This document shows positions 1 to 9,735 of a stretch of 64,000 nucleotides of DNA, piece by piece. This DNA comes from Sphingorhabdus sp. 109. GTDB taxonomy: Bacteria > Pseudomonadota > Alphaproteobacteria > Sphingomonadales > Sphingomonadaceae. The notes under the pieces were generated by a model. It was not told where the DNA came from and made no database searches. It was given only the letters and a program-made list of their open reading frames with translations. Location: contig NZ_LR732707.1 of NCBI RefSeq assembly GCF_902506555.1, forward strand, positions 2,689,290 to 2,753,289. Reading direction: 5' to 3'. The position numbers and the translations under genes are program-made. Each line of letters opens with the position of its first letter. The stretch's first letter is position 1.

Positions 1-517
1 CCTCCGGTACCCAGTCCGCCGTGCCGATGGTCTCCAGTGTCTCCGGATCGAGCCGATAGCCTTCGCCGCATTGATAGAAGGTCGAGAGGATCGCGCCGGC
101 GTGAACTACGACATCGGTCGAGCTGCTGTCCTTGATGCTGCCATGCGCGCCCCACCCCTTGCGCTTGGAATCATCGGGCTTGCCCATGATGCCGACCCAC
201 AAGGGACCGCCTTCTTCCTGTTCGGCCTCGAAGCCCTTGGTGCGGACAAAGCGGTTGCGATAGTGTGCCTTGCCGTTGCGCAGGCGGATCGTATGGATCA
301 TCCCGTCACCGTCAAAGGGGTGATAACGGCCGATACTGTCATGCACCGGATTCTCGGTGTTGCGGACATAGAGCCCGTCGATATCGGCCGGAATCGTCCC
401 GATTATCTCGAGTTCATCCGTGTCGACTTCCTCGAAAACCGGAGTCCAGGCACCATTGCGATAGGGGTGGTCATTCGGTTCCAGCGTTACCTTCACCTGA
501 TCCACCCCGGTTGCCAT
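1..517 (-). CDS. Carotenoid oxygenase family protein, N-terminal part (runs off the window)
   Basis: This is the first 172 codons of a gene that continues past the left edge. The conceptual translation begins [10 protein letters not shown] and contains GTIPADIDGLYVRNTENP followed by GRYHPFDGDGMIH. That is the N-terminal signature of the carotenoid cleavage oxygenase / lignostilbene dioxygenase family, Fe(II) beta-propeller enzymes that split a double bond with O2. One early metal-ligand His region (DGDGMIH) is visible; the remaining ligands lie outside the window. The start ATG overlaps the dapD stop by one base (TGATG), so translation is probably coupled to dapD although the functions look unrelated. 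The substrate (carotenoid, apocarotenoid or stilbene) cannot be decided from this fragment. Confidence 0.85.
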   Translation of the reverse strand, partial: MATGVDQVKVTLEPNDHPYRNGAWTPVFEEVDTDELEIIGTIPADIDGLYVRNTENPVHDSIGRYHPFDGDGMIHTIRLRNGKAHYRNRFVRTKGFEAEQEEGGPLWVGIMGKPDDSKRKGWGAHGSIKDSSSTDVVVHAGAILSTFYQCGEGYRLDPETLETIGTADWVPE

Positions 518-1353
518 CAGTCGCGCAGCAATTCGTTGATGCCGGTCTTGGACCGGGTCTGCGCGTCGACCGTCTTGACGATCACGGCACAATAGAGCGA
601 CGGCTGCGGAGCGCCGTCAACCTTGACCTTTGGCGGCAATGTACCCGGCACGACGACCGAATAAGGTGGAACTTCGCCCATCCAGATCTTGCCGGTGTCG
701 CGGTCGACGATCTTGGTTGACGCGCCGAGATAGACGCCCATCGAAAGCACCGCACCCTCGCCGACGCGGACACCCTCGGCAACTTCCGCCCGGGCACCGA
801 TGAAGGCACCATCCTCGATGATCACCGGATCGGCCTGCAGCGGTTCCAGCACGCCGCCGATGCCGGCGCCGCCGGAAATATGGACATTCTTGCCGATCTG
901 CGCGCAGCTGCCGACTGTCGCCCAGCCATCGACCATCGTGCCTTCATCGACAAAGGCACCGATGTTGACGAAGCTCGGCATCAGCACGACGCCGCGGCCG
1001 ATATGTGCACCCTGGCGGACGACCGAACCGGGAACCGAGCGGAAGCCCGCCTCGCGGAACCGGTTTTCACCCCAGCCGGCAAATTTGCTCGGCACCTTGT
1101 CCCAGTGATTGGCGCCGCCAGGCCCTTCGATGACTTTATTGTCGTTCAGGCGGAAGGAGAGCAGCACCGCTTTTTTCAGCCACTGGTTAACCACCCACTG
1201 GCCGTCTTTCTTCTCGGCGACCCGGCCGCTGCCATTGTCGAGCATGGCCAGTGCGGAATCGACAGCATCGCGGATCTCGCCCTGAGTAGTCAGGCCAAGG
1301 GATTCCCGTTTGTCCCAGGCATTGTCGATAATGGTCTGCAAAGCTGCGGTCAT
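517..1353 (-). CDS. dapD: 2,3,4,5-tetrahydropyridine-2,6-dicarboxylate N-succinyltransferase
   Basis: DapD transfers succinyl from succinyl-CoA to tetrahydrodipicolinate in the succinylase branch of lysine and meso-diaminopimelate synthesis; it is a cytosolic trimer. The 278-residue length is normal for the family. The middle and C-terminal part is a left-handed beta-helix of hexapeptide repeats, visible in stretches such as [20 protein letters not shown] and [15 protein letters not shown]. The start overlaps the end of the upstream HAD gene by four bases (ATGA), and the stop overlaps the carotenoid oxygenase start by one base, so the three genes form a tightly coupled minus-strand operon. 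Confidence 0.97.
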   Translation of the reverse strand: MTAALQTIIDNAWDKRESLGLTTQGEIRDAVDSALAMLDNGSGRVAEKKDGQWVVNQWLKKAVLLSFRLNDNKVIEGPGGANHWDKVPSKFAGWGENRFREAGFRSVPGSVVRQGAHIGRGVVLMPSFVNIGAFVDEGTMVDGWATVGSCAQIGKNVHISGGAGIGGVLEPLQADPVIIEDGAFIGARAEVAEGVRVGEGAVLSMGVYLGASTKIVDRDTGKIWMGEVPPYSVVVPGTLPPKVKVDGAPQPSLYCAVIVKTVDAQTRSKTGINELLRD

Positions 1354-2033
1354 GTCGGTGTTTCTTCCTTTTCTTGGTGGAGGCCGGTGACCCAGCTTTC
1401 CAGATCTGTGATTTCGTGGTCAATATAGGCGGGATCATGCTCGCGACCAGCCCATTCTGCGCCGGTATTGATCCACACAGTGGTCATGCCCAAATCTTTT
1501 GCCGGACGCAAATTGCGGGCCATATCCTCTACAAACAATGCGCGGGCCGGATTGATACCGGTGGCGGCAATCAGGCTCTCGTAAGCAGCTGTCTGAGGTT
1601 TTGGCACGAGACCGGTGTCCAGTATGTCGTGCATCTGGTTGAACAGGCCATCCAGTCCGCGTCTTTCCAGCACCTTGAGGGCGTAAGGCCGGTCAGCATT
1701 GGTGAAAACCAGCTTCTCGCCCGGCAGCGCGGCAATGGCATCGCGAACCAGCGGCGCCGGCGCCAGACGATCCATGTCGATATCGTGGACGAAATCCAGA
1801 AAGTCCGACGGATCGGTCCCGTGATGGTGCATCAGACCCGCCAGCGTGGTGCCGTGATCATGGAAAAAAGCCTTCTGGATTTTGCGCGCCTCCACGAGGT
1901 CGCATTCCAGAGTCCGGGCAATATATTCGCCCATCTTGATGTCGATCAGCGCGAACAGGTCGCACTCGACCGGATAGAGCACATTATCGAGATCGAAAAT
2001 CCAGTGATCGATATGGGAGAGTTCGGGTGGCAT
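1350..2033 (-). CDS. Pyrimidine 5'-nucleotidase (HAD superfamily, SDT1-like)
   Basis: The protein is a HAD-family phosphohydrolase of 227 residues. Motif I is FDLDNVLYP with the DxD nucleophile pair, a Thr-containing VFTNADRP supplies motif II, and [10 protein letters not shown] with VEDMARNL supplies motifs III and IV. The DNVLYP form and a helical cap rich in His and Asp match pyrimidine 5'-nucleotidases of the YjjG/SDT1 type, which dephosphorylate UMP and CMP or modified nucleotides. I place the start at ATG 2033, which has an AGGCGG ribosome-binding site 6 bases upstream; a longer reading would need a TTG at 2063. It is the first gene of the unit that includes dapD. Confidence 0.85.
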   Translation of the reverse strand: MPPELSHIDHWIFDLDNVLYPVECDLFALIDIKMGEYIARTLECDLVEARKIQKAFFHDHGTTLAGLMHHHGTDPSDFLDFVHDIDMDRLAPAPLVRDAIAALPGEKLVFTNADRPYALKVLERRGLDGLFNQMHDILDTGLVPKPQTAAYESLIAATGINPARALFVEDMARNLRPAKDLGMTTVWINTGAEWAGREHDPAYIDHEITDLESWVTGLHQEKEETPT

Positions 2034-2082
2034 GGCGAACCGCCTAAAGACCGTTTCCGGCAATCACAAGCAGCAATATAGG

Positions 2083-4011
2083 CTAGGCGCGCGCTCCAGC
2101 ATCCTCGACACTGGTGCTGTTATGCCGGAGGGCCTTGAGCACGGTATCGACAATGCCATCGGCGTCGAGTCCGGCTTCGGCATATTGCAGGTCGGGCTTG
2201 TCCTGATCCTGGAATATATCCGGCAAACGCATGGTGCGGATTTTGAGACCCGCATCGGTCAGCCCGTTGTCGGATGCATAGGTCAGGACATGCGCGCCGA
2301 GACCCCCGACGGCGGCTTCCTCTATCGTAACCGCCACTTCATGGGTGGTCAGCAATTTGCGAATAAGTTCCTCGTCGAGTGGTTTGGCAAAGCGCAAATC
2401 AGCGACAGTGGTGCTGAGGCCGCGCGCTTCCAGCCGTTCTGCGGCCTTTCTGGCTTCTTCCAGTCGGGCGCCGAGCGACAGGATTGCCACCTTGGTGCCT
2501 TGCTTGACGATCCGGCCCTTGCCGATTTCCAGCCGTTCGAGCTTTTCCGGAATCGGAACGCCGGTGCCATTGCCGCGCGGATAGCGGAAGGCGATCGGGC
2601 CGCTGTCGTGCAGCGCGGCGGTATAGGTCATATGCGCCAGTTCGGCTTCGTCTGCTGCCGCCATTACCACCATATTGGGCAGCGTCGCCAGATAGGTGAT
2701 GTCGAAGCTGCCGGCGTGGGTGCTGCCGTCGGCCCCGACCAGACCGGCGCGGTCAATGGCAAAGCGAACCGGCAGATTCTGGATCGCCACATCATGCACG
2801 ACCTGATCATAGGCGCGCTGCAGGAATGTGGAATAGATGGCGCAGAACGGTCGCATGCCCTGAGCTGCGAGGCCGGCCGCAAAGGTCACGCCATGCTGTT
2901 CGGCAATGCCGACATCAAAGGCCTTGTCGGGATGCGCCTTGGCAAATTTGTCAACGCCGGTGCCCGACGGCATGGCAGCGGTAATCGCGCAAATCCGCGA
3001 ATCGCTGTCGGCGAGCTTGGCAAGGGTTTCGCCAAAGACATTCTGATAGGCCGGGGGGCCACCGCCCGGCCCCTTGTTCTGCTTGCCGGACACCACATCA
3101 AACTGGGCGACGCCGTGATATTTGTCAGCGGCTTCCTCGGCGAATTTATAGCCTTTGCCCTTTTCCGTGACCACATGCACCAGGCAGGGGCCCTCCGCCG
3201 CGTCGCGCACATTTTCCAGTACCGGAATCAGATGCTCCAGATTATGCCCGTCAATCGGACCGACATAATAGAAGCCCAGTTCCTCAAACAACGTGCCGCC
3301 CATGGTCATGCCGCGGGCAAATTCGTCGGTCTTGCGGGCGGCGTCGTGCAGTGCTTTTGGCAGCTTGCGGGCGATGCGCCGGGCCAGCTGACGCACGCCG
3401 AGAAATTCGCGGGAGGACACGATCCGGGCGAGATAGGCTGACAGGCCGCCAACCGGCGGCGCGATCGACATATCATTGTCGTTGAGAATGACGACCAGCC
3501 GGTTGCCGGCGGCCTCGGCATTGTTCATCGCTTCATAGGCCATGCCGGCGCTCATGGCGCCGTCGCCGATCACGGCAATGCCGCGCCCCGGCGCGTCGTT
3601 GAGCTTGTTGGCAATGGCGAAGCCGAGCGCCGCGCTGATCGAGGTCGAGCTGTGCGCAGCGCCGAAAGGATCATATTCGCTTTCCGACCGCTTGGTAAAG
3701 CCGGAAAGACCCCCGCCTTGCCGCAGGGTCCGGATTCGATCGCGACGACCGGTGATAATCTTGTGCGGATAGCATTGGTGGCCGACATCCCAGATCAGCC
3801 GGTCTTCAGGCGTATTGAAGACATAATGGATGGCCGTGGTCAGTTCGACAACGCCGAGCCCGGCGCCGAGATGCCCGCCGGTGGTGGACACGGTGTCGAT
3901 CACTTCGGTGCGCAGTTCGTCGGCAAACTGCCGGAGTTGCGTCGGCTTTAATTTGCGCAGATCGGCCGGCAAGGAGACATTATCCAGCAATGGTGTATTC
4001 GAAACTGGCAT
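2083..4011 (-). CDS. dxs: 1-deoxy-D-xylulose-5-phosphate synthase
   Basis: DXS condenses pyruvate and glyceraldehyde 3-phosphate with loss of CO2 and is the entry step of the MEP isoprenoid pathway; it also feeds thiamine and pyridoxal synthesis. The 642-residue protein has the thiamine diphosphate motif [17 protein letters not shown], the early His of [10 protein letters not shown], and the transketolase-like pyrimidine domain around [16 protein letters not shown]. The ATG at 4011 follows GGAG with good spacing. The gene stands after zur on the same strand with about 97 bases between them, so it may have its own promoter. Its supply of isoprenoid precursors fits with carotenoid and quinone use in sphingomonads. 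Confidence 0.98.
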   Translation of the reverse strand: MPVSNTPLLDNVSLPADLRKLKPTQLRQFADELRTEVIDTVSTTGGHLGAGLGVVELTTAIHYVFNTPEDRLIWDVGHQCYPHKIITGRRDRIRTLRQGGGLSGFTKRSESEYDPFGAAHSSTSISAALGFAIANKLNDAPGRGIAVIGDGAMSAGMAYEAMNNAEAAGNRLVVILNDNDMSIAPPVGGLSAYLARIVSSREFLGVRQLARRIARKLPKALHDAARKTDEFARGMTMGGTLFEELGFYYVGPIDGHNLEHLIPVLENVRDAAEGPCLVHVVTEKGKGYKFAEEAADKYHGVAQFDVVSGKQNKGPGGGPPAYQNVFGETLAKLADSDSRICAITAAMPSGTGVDKFAKAHPDKAFDVGIAEQHGVTFAAGLAAQGMRPFCAIYSTFLQRAYDQVVHDVAIQNLPVRFAIDRAGLVGADGSTHAGSFDITYLATLPNMVVMAAADEAELAHMTYTAALHDSGPIAFRYPRGNGTGVPIPEKLERLEIGKGRIVKQGTKVAILSLGARLEEARKAAERLEARGLSTTVADLRFAKPLDEELIRKLLTTHEVAVTIEEAAVGGLGAHVLTYASDNGLTDAGLKIRTMRLPDIFQDQDKPDLQYAEAGLDADGIVDTVLKALRHNSTSVEDAGARA

Positions 4012-4108
4012 ATTTACTCCCTGTGTGCTTCCAGTTCTAACGGCATTACGATGCTCTGTCGAACTTTCAGCAGACCGCTTGTGAACATTTGCTGAGAATG
4101 GAACCGGA

Positions 4109-4567
4109 TCAACTGCATTTCTGGCAGATACCGCGCACTTCGATCACCGGCCGGATGGAGTTGAAGCCCTGGTTATTTGCTACTTTGCGCACTTGCTGCG
4201 ACAGCGGGTCGTCATCAATATGGGTGGCCTCGCCGCAACTGTCGCAAACCAGAAAAATACAATCATGCTCGCAGCCGGGATGGCTGTTGGCGAGATAGGC
4301 ATTGGCGCTTTCAATCCGCATCGCGAGATTATTCGCCACGAACAGATCCAATATCCGGTAGACGCTATTCGGTGCGACACGCTTCCCGCGCGCGGCGGAA
4401 ACCAGTTCGGCAATGTCATAGGCCGATGCCGGGCGCGAGAAACCGGCCAGCGCGTCGAAAATGGCGGCTCTGGTCTCCGTCCATTTTTCCCCAGATTTCT
4501 CCAGATTGAGGCGCGCCGCGTCGGCTAAGGATTCGCCGTGATGCTCGTGATGATCATGTTTTCCCAT
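4109..4567 (-). CDS. zur: Fur-family transcriptional regulator, Zur-like
   Basis: This is a 152-residue winged-helix metalloregulator of the Fur family. The N-terminus is His-rich (HDHHEHH), the DNA-binding segment reads [10 protein letters not shown]...[12 protein letters not shown], and the dimerisation part carries the two structural-zinc CxxC pairs, CDSCGE and a C-terminal CQKC. A metal-sensor His/Glu cluster (HPGCEHD) is also present. The gene lies 46 bases downstream of a MerC-like membrane protein on the same strand, and a Zur-type palindrome precedes that gene. This favours zinc sensing (Zur) over iron (Fur) or peroxide (PerR), but the metal is an inference. Confidence 0.85.
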   Translation of the reverse strand: MGKHDHHEHHGESLADAARLNLEKSGEKWTETRAAIFDALAGFSRPASAYDIAELVSAARGKRVAPNSVYRILDLFVANNLAMRIESANAYLANSHPGCEHDCIFLVCDSCGEATHIDDDPLSQQVRKVANNQGFNSIRPVIEVRGICQKCS

Positions 4568-4613
4568 CAGGGCAATTTAGGGATGTTTCACCGCAAGGGC
4601 AATGGGCAGAAAC

Positions 4614-5021
4614 TTAATGGGTGGCGCGATAGTTCAGGTCATGGGCCAGTGCCAGAAAGCCGACACCCAGCATGGTATACAGGACTTCGAGGCTGTCATG
4701 GCCGTTTTCGTGACCAATCGTGATCGCGCCCATCATCATTCCCAGTCCCAGGCTGCCGATCGCTACCGGCATGATATAGCCATGGTCCAGCACGCCGCGT
4801 CCCAGCGCAAAAAAACCGAGGGCAATAGCTATGCCAAGCCCGATTTCATGGATCAGCGGGTTGAGAAACATGCCGCCGGCCGACGACAGCAGCGCGACAA
4901 AGGCAATGGTCGCAACACAATGTGCGAGGCACAGGCCGGAGACGAGCACGGCGATCCGATCCCAAAGGCCGTCCCTGACCATGGCGCCGTTCTTGTCCCA
5001 GAATTTCGCTGTCGTAAACAC
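4614..5021 (-). CDS. MerC-domain membrane protein
   Basis: This is a 135-residue integral membrane protein with four predicted hydrophobic segments. Its first segment contains SGLCLAHCVATI, the paired-cysteine arrangement of the MerC family, a mercury-transport fold. No merR, merA or merP is nearby. MerC-domain proteins next to a Zur-like regulator are better explained as zinc or other soft-metal transport or homeostasis proteins than as mercury resistance. The gene precedes zur on the same strand and probably shares its promoter. A His-rich stretch (HENGHD) lies between the last two membrane segments. Confidence 0.75.
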   Translation of the reverse strand: MFTTAKFWDKNGAMVRDGLWDRIAVLVSGLCLAHCVATIAFVALLSSAGGMFLNPLIHEIGLGIAIALGFFALGRGVLDHGYIMPVAIGSLGLGMMMGAITIGHENGHDSLEVLYTMLGVGFLALAHDLNYRATH

Positions 5022-5072
5022 GACTCACTGTCTCGCTTCATTGTTTGCGTGTGCAGCATATAGAAAAAGACC

Positions 5073-5087
5073 TGTTAAGTTACAACA
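5073..5087. promoter_or_regulatory. Candidate Zur operator
   Basis: The imperfect palindrome TGTTAAGTTACAACA lies 52 bases upstream of the MerC-like gene and about 85 bases upstream of heme A synthase, in the 150-base divergent region. Its shape, TGTT(A)...AACA with an AT-rich centre, resembles alphaproteobacterial Zur boxes as I remember them. With zur as the second gene of the downstream unit, zinc-responsive autoregulation is the simplest reading. Confidence 0.45.
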
Positions 5088-5171
5088 TATCATTTCTCCT
5101 CCTTTCCAAATTTTGGCGCGCTTCCGCGATTCTGGTTGTCAGGCGGGCGATTTAATTCCAAATAGCCGCAG

Positions 5172-6242
5172 ATGACCCAGCCGATTACCGCAGAGCAGCC
5201 AGACAGCATGGCCAGTTCCCGTCGCCCGATCGCGATCGCCAACTGGCTTTATTCCGTCGCCTTTCTGGTCTTCATCATGGTGGTGGTAGGCGGGATTACC
5301 CGGCTGACCGAATCGGGTCTGTCGATCACGGAATGGAAACCGGTGACCGGCGCGCTACCGCCGCTGAGCGAAGCGGACTGGTTGTCAGAATTTGAAAAAT
5401 ACAAGCAGATCCCCGAATATCTGGAAATTAACGGGCCGGCGGGCATGACGCTGGCGGACTTCAAGTTCATTTATTTCTGGGAATGGGTGCACCGCCTGCT
5501 CGGGCGTTTGATCGGAGTGGCCTTTGCACTGCCGCTGCTGTGGTTTGCGGTGAAGCGGGCAATTCCGTCCGGCTATGGCTGGCGTCTGGTGGCCTTGCTG
5601 GCGCTCGGCGGTCTGCAAGGAGCGATTGGCTGGTGGATGGTCAGTTCCGGCCTGAGCGAACGGACCGAGGTCAGCCATTTCCGGCTGGCTGTCCATTTGC
5701 TGACGGCGCTTTTCATATTGGGCGGGCTTGTCTGGACGGCACTCGACTTGCGCCAGTGGGCGGCGGGTGACAGAAAGCCGGCACGGCTGACGGGCTTTGG
5801 TCTGATGACGATTGTTGTACTGTTCGTACAGCTGCTGTTCGGCGCCTATACCGCCGGTCTGAACGCCGGTTATGTGTCGAGCAGCTGGCCGCTGATGAAT
5901 GACTATTTCATTCCCGGCGGAATCGACTGGGCTTCGGGTATCTGGAATGCGCTTAATAATGACCCCTATCTGATCCACTTCATCCACCGCTGGTGGGCCT
6001 GGGTTGCGGTCGGTTTTCTGGTGGTTCTCGCCCGGAAGGTCCGGAAAATGGACCGCCGCGCTTCGGTTGCTATCCATATAGCCTTTGGCAGCCAGATCTT
6101 GCTGGGCATCGCCACGGTGATGACCGGGATCGATATCCATCTGGCGGTGCTGCACCAGGCGGTTGGGGCGCTGGTTGTCGCGTCGACTGTCTGGGGCGTC
6201 CATTTAATCGGCCGTCCGCAAGCGGAAAACGGTCCTCGGTAA
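5172..6242 (+). CDS. ctaA: Heme A synthase (COX15/CtaA family)
   Basis: The 356-residue membrane protein oxidises the C8 methyl of heme O to the formyl group of heme A for aa3-type cytochrome oxidases. It has about eight transmembrane segments. Conserved family stretches include GGITRLTESGLSITEWKPV, FIYFWEWVHRLLGR with a heme-ligand His, GGLQGAIGWWMV, and the later FIHRWWAWV and LHQAVGA His motifs. The extended N-terminus and the long first loop are those of the alphaproteobacterial/mitochondrial type 2 enzyme. The gene is divergent from the MerC-like gene and ends before a hairpin that precedes rplM. Confidence 0.95.
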   Translation: MTQPITAEQPDSMASSRRPIAIANWLYSVAFLVFIMVVVGGITRLTESGLSITEWKPVTGALPPLSEADWLSEFEKYKQIPEYLEINGPAGMTLADFKFIYFWEWVHRLLGRLIGVAFALPLLWFAVKRAIPSGYGWRLVALLALGGLQGAIGWWMVSSGLSERTEVSHFRLAVHLLTALFILGGLVWTALDLRQWAAGDRKPARLTGFGLMTIVVLFVQLLFGAYTAGLNAGYVSSSWPLMNDYFIPGGIDWASGIWNALNNDPYLIHFIHRWWAWVAVGFLVVLARKVRKMDRRASVAIHIAFGSQILLGIATVMTGIDIHLAVLHQAVGALVVASTVWGVHLIGRPQAENGPR

Positions 6243-6314
6243 TATTATACCCGCCAGCAAAGCCCCGCTTTCGCTTGACTTGCGGAAAAAACAAAGCCAA
6301 TAGCGCCGCAGCCG

Positions 6315-6338
6315 GCCGGAACTTCGTGTCCGGCTTTT
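6315..6338 (+). terminator. Probable Rho-independent terminator after heme A synthase
   Basis: A 6-bp GC stem (GCCGGA / TCCGGC) with an 8-base loop is followed by TTTTATCATTTTT. It sits 72 bases after the heme A synthase stop and 43 bases before rplM, so it separates the two transcripts or serves as a leader attenuator for the ribosomal pair. Confidence 0.55.
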
Positions 6339-6380
6339 ATCATTTTTGAATCTATCCATTCTCCAAGAAGGAGTCACCCC

Positions 6381-6860
6381 ATGAAGGGTATCACGAAACA
6401 GACACAGTCGGCCAAGCCAGCTGATGTCGAAAAGAAATGGCATATCATTGATGCCGAAGATCTGGTCGTTGGCCGGGTTGCATCGATTATCGCCAGTATC
6501 CTGCGCGGCAAGCACAAGCCAAGCTACACCCCTCATGTGGATTGCGGCGACCATGTCATCGTGATCAACGCCGAGAAGGTGAAGTTCACCGGCAACAAGA
6601 CCAAGCAGAAAACCTATTACAAGCACTCCGGCCATCCCGGCGGCATCAGCGGCACGACCGCGGAAAAGGTTCTCGAAGGCCGTTTCCCCGAGCGCGTCAT
6701 GGAAAAAGCTGTCGAGCGGATGATCCCCAAGGGACCACTTGGCTTCGCCCAGATGCGTGCCTTGCACGTTTTTGCCGGCACCGAGCATCCTTATGCTGGC
6801 CAGAACCCGGTGGCGCTCGACGTCGCTTCGATGAACCGTAAGAACAAGGTGGGCGCATAA
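6381..6860 (+). CDS. rplM: 50S ribosomal protein L13
   Basis: L13 is a primary 23S rRNA-binding protein of the large subunit. The 159-residue sequence shows the family core: [39 protein letters not shown] and MLPKGPLG-like [13 protein letters not shown] strong AAGGAG site lies 8 bases before the ATG. The stop overlaps the rpsI start by one base (TAATG), the usual rplM-rpsI pairing. Confidence 0.98.
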   Translation: MKGITKQTQSAKPADVEKKWHIIDAEDLVVGRVASIIASILRGKHKPSYTPHVDCGDHVIVINAEKVKFTGNKTKQKTYYKHSGHPGGISGTTAEKVLEGRFPERVMEKAVERMIPKGPLGFAQMRALHVFAGTEHPYAGQNPVALDVASMNRKNKVGA

Positions 6861-7399
6861 TGTCTGACGTAAAAACCGATCTCGCTGATCTTAAAGATAT
6901 CGCTGGCCCGGCTGTGGTCGATGCACCGGCTGCTGCTGAAGCGGACGCCGAAACCGTAGCCGCTGAGCCGCCCGTCTCCACCATGCCTTTGCGCGAGCAG
7001 GAGCTGGACAAATTTGGCCGTGCCTATGCAACCGGTCGCCGTAAAGACGCGGTTGCCCGTGTTTGGCTGAAGCCCGGCAAAGGCAAGATCACGATCAACG
7101 GTCGTGACCAGGAAACCTATTTCGCTCGCCCGACCCTGCGTCTGGTGCTCAACCAGGTTTTCGCCATCACCGAGCGCGAAGGTCAATATGACGTGGACGT
7201 TACGGTTAAGGGTGGCGGTCTTTCCGGACAGGCCGGTGCGGTCAAGCACGGCATTTCGCAGGCCCTGACCAAATATGAACCGGCTTTGCGGTCGGCCGTG
7301 AAGGCAGAAGGCTTTCTTACCCGTGACAGCCGGAAGGTTGAACGCAAGAAATACGGTAAGGCAAAAGCGCGCAAGAGCTTCCAGTTCTCCAAGCGTTAA
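6860..7399 (+). CDS. rpsI: 30S ribosomal protein S9
   Basis: S9 sits in the head of the small subunit, and its C-terminal tail reaches the P-site tRNA. The 179-residue protein has the typical core ([39 protein letters not shown]) and ends with the conserved basic [20 protein letters not shown] tail and a terminal KR. About 50 acidic, Ala-rich residues precede the core; this extension is common in alphaproteobacteria. Translation is coupled to rplM through TAATG. Confidence 0.98.
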   Translation: MSDVKTDLADLKDIAGPAVVDAPAAAEADAETVAAEPPVSTMPLREQELDKFGRAYATGRRKDAVARVWLKPGKGKITINGRDQETYFARPTLRLVLNQVFAITEREGQYDVDVTVKGGGLSGQAGAVKHGISQALTKYEPALRSAVKAEGFLTRDSRKVERKKYGKAKARKSFQFSKR

Positions 7400-7420
7400 G
7401 CGAAACCAAATCGAATTGCG

Positions 7421-7449
7421 AAAAAGGCGGCCTGCGGGTCGCCTTTTTT
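7421..7449. terminator. Bidirectional Rho-independent terminator
   Basis: The stem AAAAAGGCG / CGCCTTTTTT with a 10-base loop gives an A-run on one side and a T-run on the other. It can therefore end both rpsI from the left and the flippase gene, whose stop overlaps it, from the right. Confidence 0.85.
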
Positions 7450-8797
7450 ATGGTTTGCGAAGTTTCGGAACGGGTCGCTGGGGTTTGCTGATCACGGCCC
7501 TGCTCGAGACCAGCAGCATGACGCTTGTCACCATCGCCGAGATCAGCATGGCCCAGGCCACACCGATCGTGCCCGAGGCGGGTAATGCAAAGGCCATCAA
7601 CAGTCCCAGCGTGAGCAAACCGACCAGTCGGACCAGCAGCGCATTTCTGGTACGGCCCGCAGCCTGAAGCAGGGGCTCGAGGCCTAATCCGGCCAGGCTG
7701 ATGATGGTTGCGGCGCCCAGCAGCAGCAATAGCGGGAAGGCGGCGAGATATTCGGGTCCGGAAATCAGGTTGATGATATGCTTGCCGAACAGCAGCAGGC
7801 CGAGGAAAAGGACGCCGCCGCTCAGCGCCGAAACCCGAAGGGATCGCCAGAACAGGGCTCTGGATTTGCGCGACTGTCCGGTCGCGAACAGGCGGGACAA
7901 TTCTGCAAAAAGCGGGCGGGCAAACACTTCCGCGAGCCGGTTGAGGCTGTTGGCAAGCTGGTCGGCCAGACGGAACAGGCCTGCGGCAGCCGGGCCAACA
8001 AAAAAGCCGACAATGACGACCACCAGCCGTTCGCGGATCACGCTGATCAGATAGGCGAGATTGGTGAACAGCAGAAATGCTGCGAACTCCTTTCGGTCCG
8101 GCGCCGGGGCCGCTTGTGTGATCGCGCTTTGCGGTAGAGGGGCTTGATCCTGCCGCCGCCAGACCATCAGCCACATCACCACGAAACTGACAAATTCGGA
8201 AAGCCCCCAGACGATCAGAAAGCCGGTCATCGACGGCCGGGTCAAGAACAGGGCCAAAGCTCCGACGAAGCGCACGATCGGAATGATGGCATCGCCGAAG
8301 GCATTGCCGCCGAAGCGGTCCTGCGCACGCAATATGCCGGTGGGGGTCGACCGGACCGACAGGAAAACAATCACGCCATAACCCAGTATCGCCTGTTCGA
8401 CCGTGCCGCTCCAGCCAAATTGAGTCGCGCCATGAGGCAGCATCAGCCACAAGGCCGCGCAGGCAACCAGCCCGCCGATCAGTTCGATCGAAAAGCTTCG
8501 GGCCGACAGTTTCCGGAACGCCGCATGCTGTCCGGCGATCAGAAAGGGGACGCCAAATTGCACCACGGTCTGCCAGGTCTGCAGTTTCAGGATTGCTGAC
8601 AGAACCTGGATGGCGCCGACGATGACCATGAATTCACCAAAGCCGGCGACCCCCAAGCTGCGGGTCAAGATCGCGAGATAGAAGATGCTCAGGACCGCAC
8701 CGATACCCTTGGCGGAGAAGAGCCAGCTGCTGTTGCGGAATACGCGAACCAGCGAATCTTCGCTGCTGAACCATCTGGAGAGTCTATTTTGCGACAC
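7448..8797 (-). CDS. Oligosaccharide flippase / polysaccharide biosynthesis membrane protein
   Basis: This 449-residue polytopic protein has about twelve hydrophobic segments and the N-terminal pattern of Wzx/MurJ-type (MOP superfamily) exporters: a positively charged start, then SSWLFSAKGIGAVLSIFYLAILTRSLG-type sequence and GFGEFMVIVGA. Such proteins flip lipid-linked glycans or teichoic-like units across the inner membrane. The start appears to be GTG at 8797, with only a weak ribosome site. It is divergent from the nucleotidyltransferase gene at 8927, and these two, with the PLP and ATP-grasp genes, suggest a small envelope-glycoconjugate locus. Glycosyltransferases are absent from the immediate region, so the cargo is unknown. 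Confidence 0.8.
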   Translation of the reverse strand: MSQNRLSRWFSSEDSLVRVFRNSSWLFSAKGIGAVLSIFYLAILTRSLGVAGFGEFMVIVGAIQVLSAILKLQTWQTVVQFGVPFLIAGQHAAFRKLSARSFSIELIGGLVACAALWLMLPHGATQFGWSGTVEQAILGYGVIVFLSVRSTPTGILRAQDRFGGNAFGDAIIPIVRFVGALALFLTRPSMTGFLIVWGLSEFVSFVVMWLMVWRRQDQAPLPQSAITQAAPAPDRKEFAAFLLFTNLAYLISVIRERLVVVIVGFFVGPAAAGLFRLADQLANSLNRLAEVFARPLFAELSRLFATGQSRKSRALFWRSLRVSALSGGVLFLGLLLFGKHIINLISGPEYLAAFPLLLLLGAATIISLAGLGLEPLLQAAGRTRNALLVRLVGLLTLGLLMAFALPASGTIGVAWAMLISAMVTSVMLLVSSRAVISKPQRPVPKLRKP

Positions 8798-8926
8798 AGA
8801 TCTCGACTTTTCCTACTCATCATCAGACGGTTGATCGATCTCTTTATCGCAAAATTCTGCTATTTCCATCATTGTCTTATCAATCCGGCTCTTGAATAAA
8901 TCCAGCGCCCGCGCCACAGGGACCAT

Positions 8927-9730
8927 ATGGATACCAGATTTGATGTAATATTGCTGGCTGCCCAGCGCACAGGCGTGATCAATCCCTTGGCGGAGGCGCA
9001 TGGCGTCAGCCACAAATGCCTGATCCCCATCGCCGGCGAGCAACTGATTGCCCGGACATTGGAGTCGGTCACCAGCCATCCCGGTTGCCGGTCCGTTCAT
9101 ATATTGATCGAACCCGATGGCGAGGCTGCAGTCCGCCCGGTGGCCGCAAAATTTGCGCGTGACGATCTTCCCATCCATTTCATCGCATCGGATAGCAATA
9201 TTGCCGAAAGCGTCCTGCTGGGCTGTGCCAATGGAACACCACCTTTCATCATCACCACCGCAGATAATGTTCTGATCAAGCACGACAGTATCGACAGGGC
9301 TGTCAAAGCACTCGAAGAGGGAGCGGATGCCGTCGCCGGACTGGCCAACAAGGACGATATCACCGCGATCCATCCCAAGGCGCAGGGCGGGTTCTACGAC
9401 TTCCGGGACAATGGCTATGCCAATTGCAATCTCTACGGAATCGCCAATAATGATGCGCTGAAAGCTGCCGATATTTTCCGCGAAGGCGGGCAGTTCATGA
9501 AAAACCCCAAGCGTCTGGTTAACGCTTTCGGCCTGTTCAACATATTGCTCATGCGGTTCAAGCTGGTTACCATTGATGGCGCTTTCAGACGCATGTCCAA
9601 GCGCTTCGGCATCACCATCCGACGGGTGCCGCTGAGCGACGGCACTCAGGCTATCGATGTCGACAATGAGCGGACGTACAAGATTGTCGAAGCCATACTG
9701 GAAGATCGGGTTGCCGGCCTGAAATTATAG
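8927..9730 (+). CDS. Nucleotidyltransferase family protein (sugar-nucleotide or MobA-like)
   Basis: The 267-residue protein is an NTP-transferase of the GT-A-like fold. The N-terminal nucleotide-binding loop is a degenerate LAAQRTGVINPLA in place of the usual LAGGxGTRL. It is followed by the conserved catalytic Lys in HKCLIPIAG (Lys30) and a metal-binding Asp in TTADNVL (Asp113). The C-terminal ~100 residues (NPKRLVNAFGLFNILLMRF) are not a recognisable hexapeptide or acyltransferase domain. It probably couples CTP, GTP or UTP to a phosphorylated sugar, polyol or similar group. The stop is 5 bases from the convergent PLP-enzyme stop. The acceptor is unknown, and molybdopterin chemistry is unlikely because no moa/moe genes are near. 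Confidence 0.7.
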   Translation: MDTRFDVILLAAQRTGVINPLAEAHGVSHKCLIPIAGEQLIARTLESVTSHPGCRSVHILIEPDGEAAVRPVAAKFARDDLPIHFIASDSNIAESVLLGCANGTPPFIITTADNVLIKHDSIDRAVKALEEGADAVAGLANKDDITAIHPKAQGGFYDFRDNGYANCNLYGIANNDALKAADIFREGGQFMKNPKRLVNAFGLFNILLMRFKLVTIDGAFRRMSKRFGITIRRVPLSDGTQAIDVDNERTYKIVEAILEDRVAGLKL

Positions 9731-9735
9731 CCAAA

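Noticed and set aside
2032-3441. 469-codon open frame opposite dxs
   Set aside because: dxs has the full TPP and transketolase motifs; the opposite frame is low-complexity by composition.
4614-5021. Mercury-resistance operon
   Set aside because: Only a MerC-like fold is present; merR, merT, merP and merA are absent.
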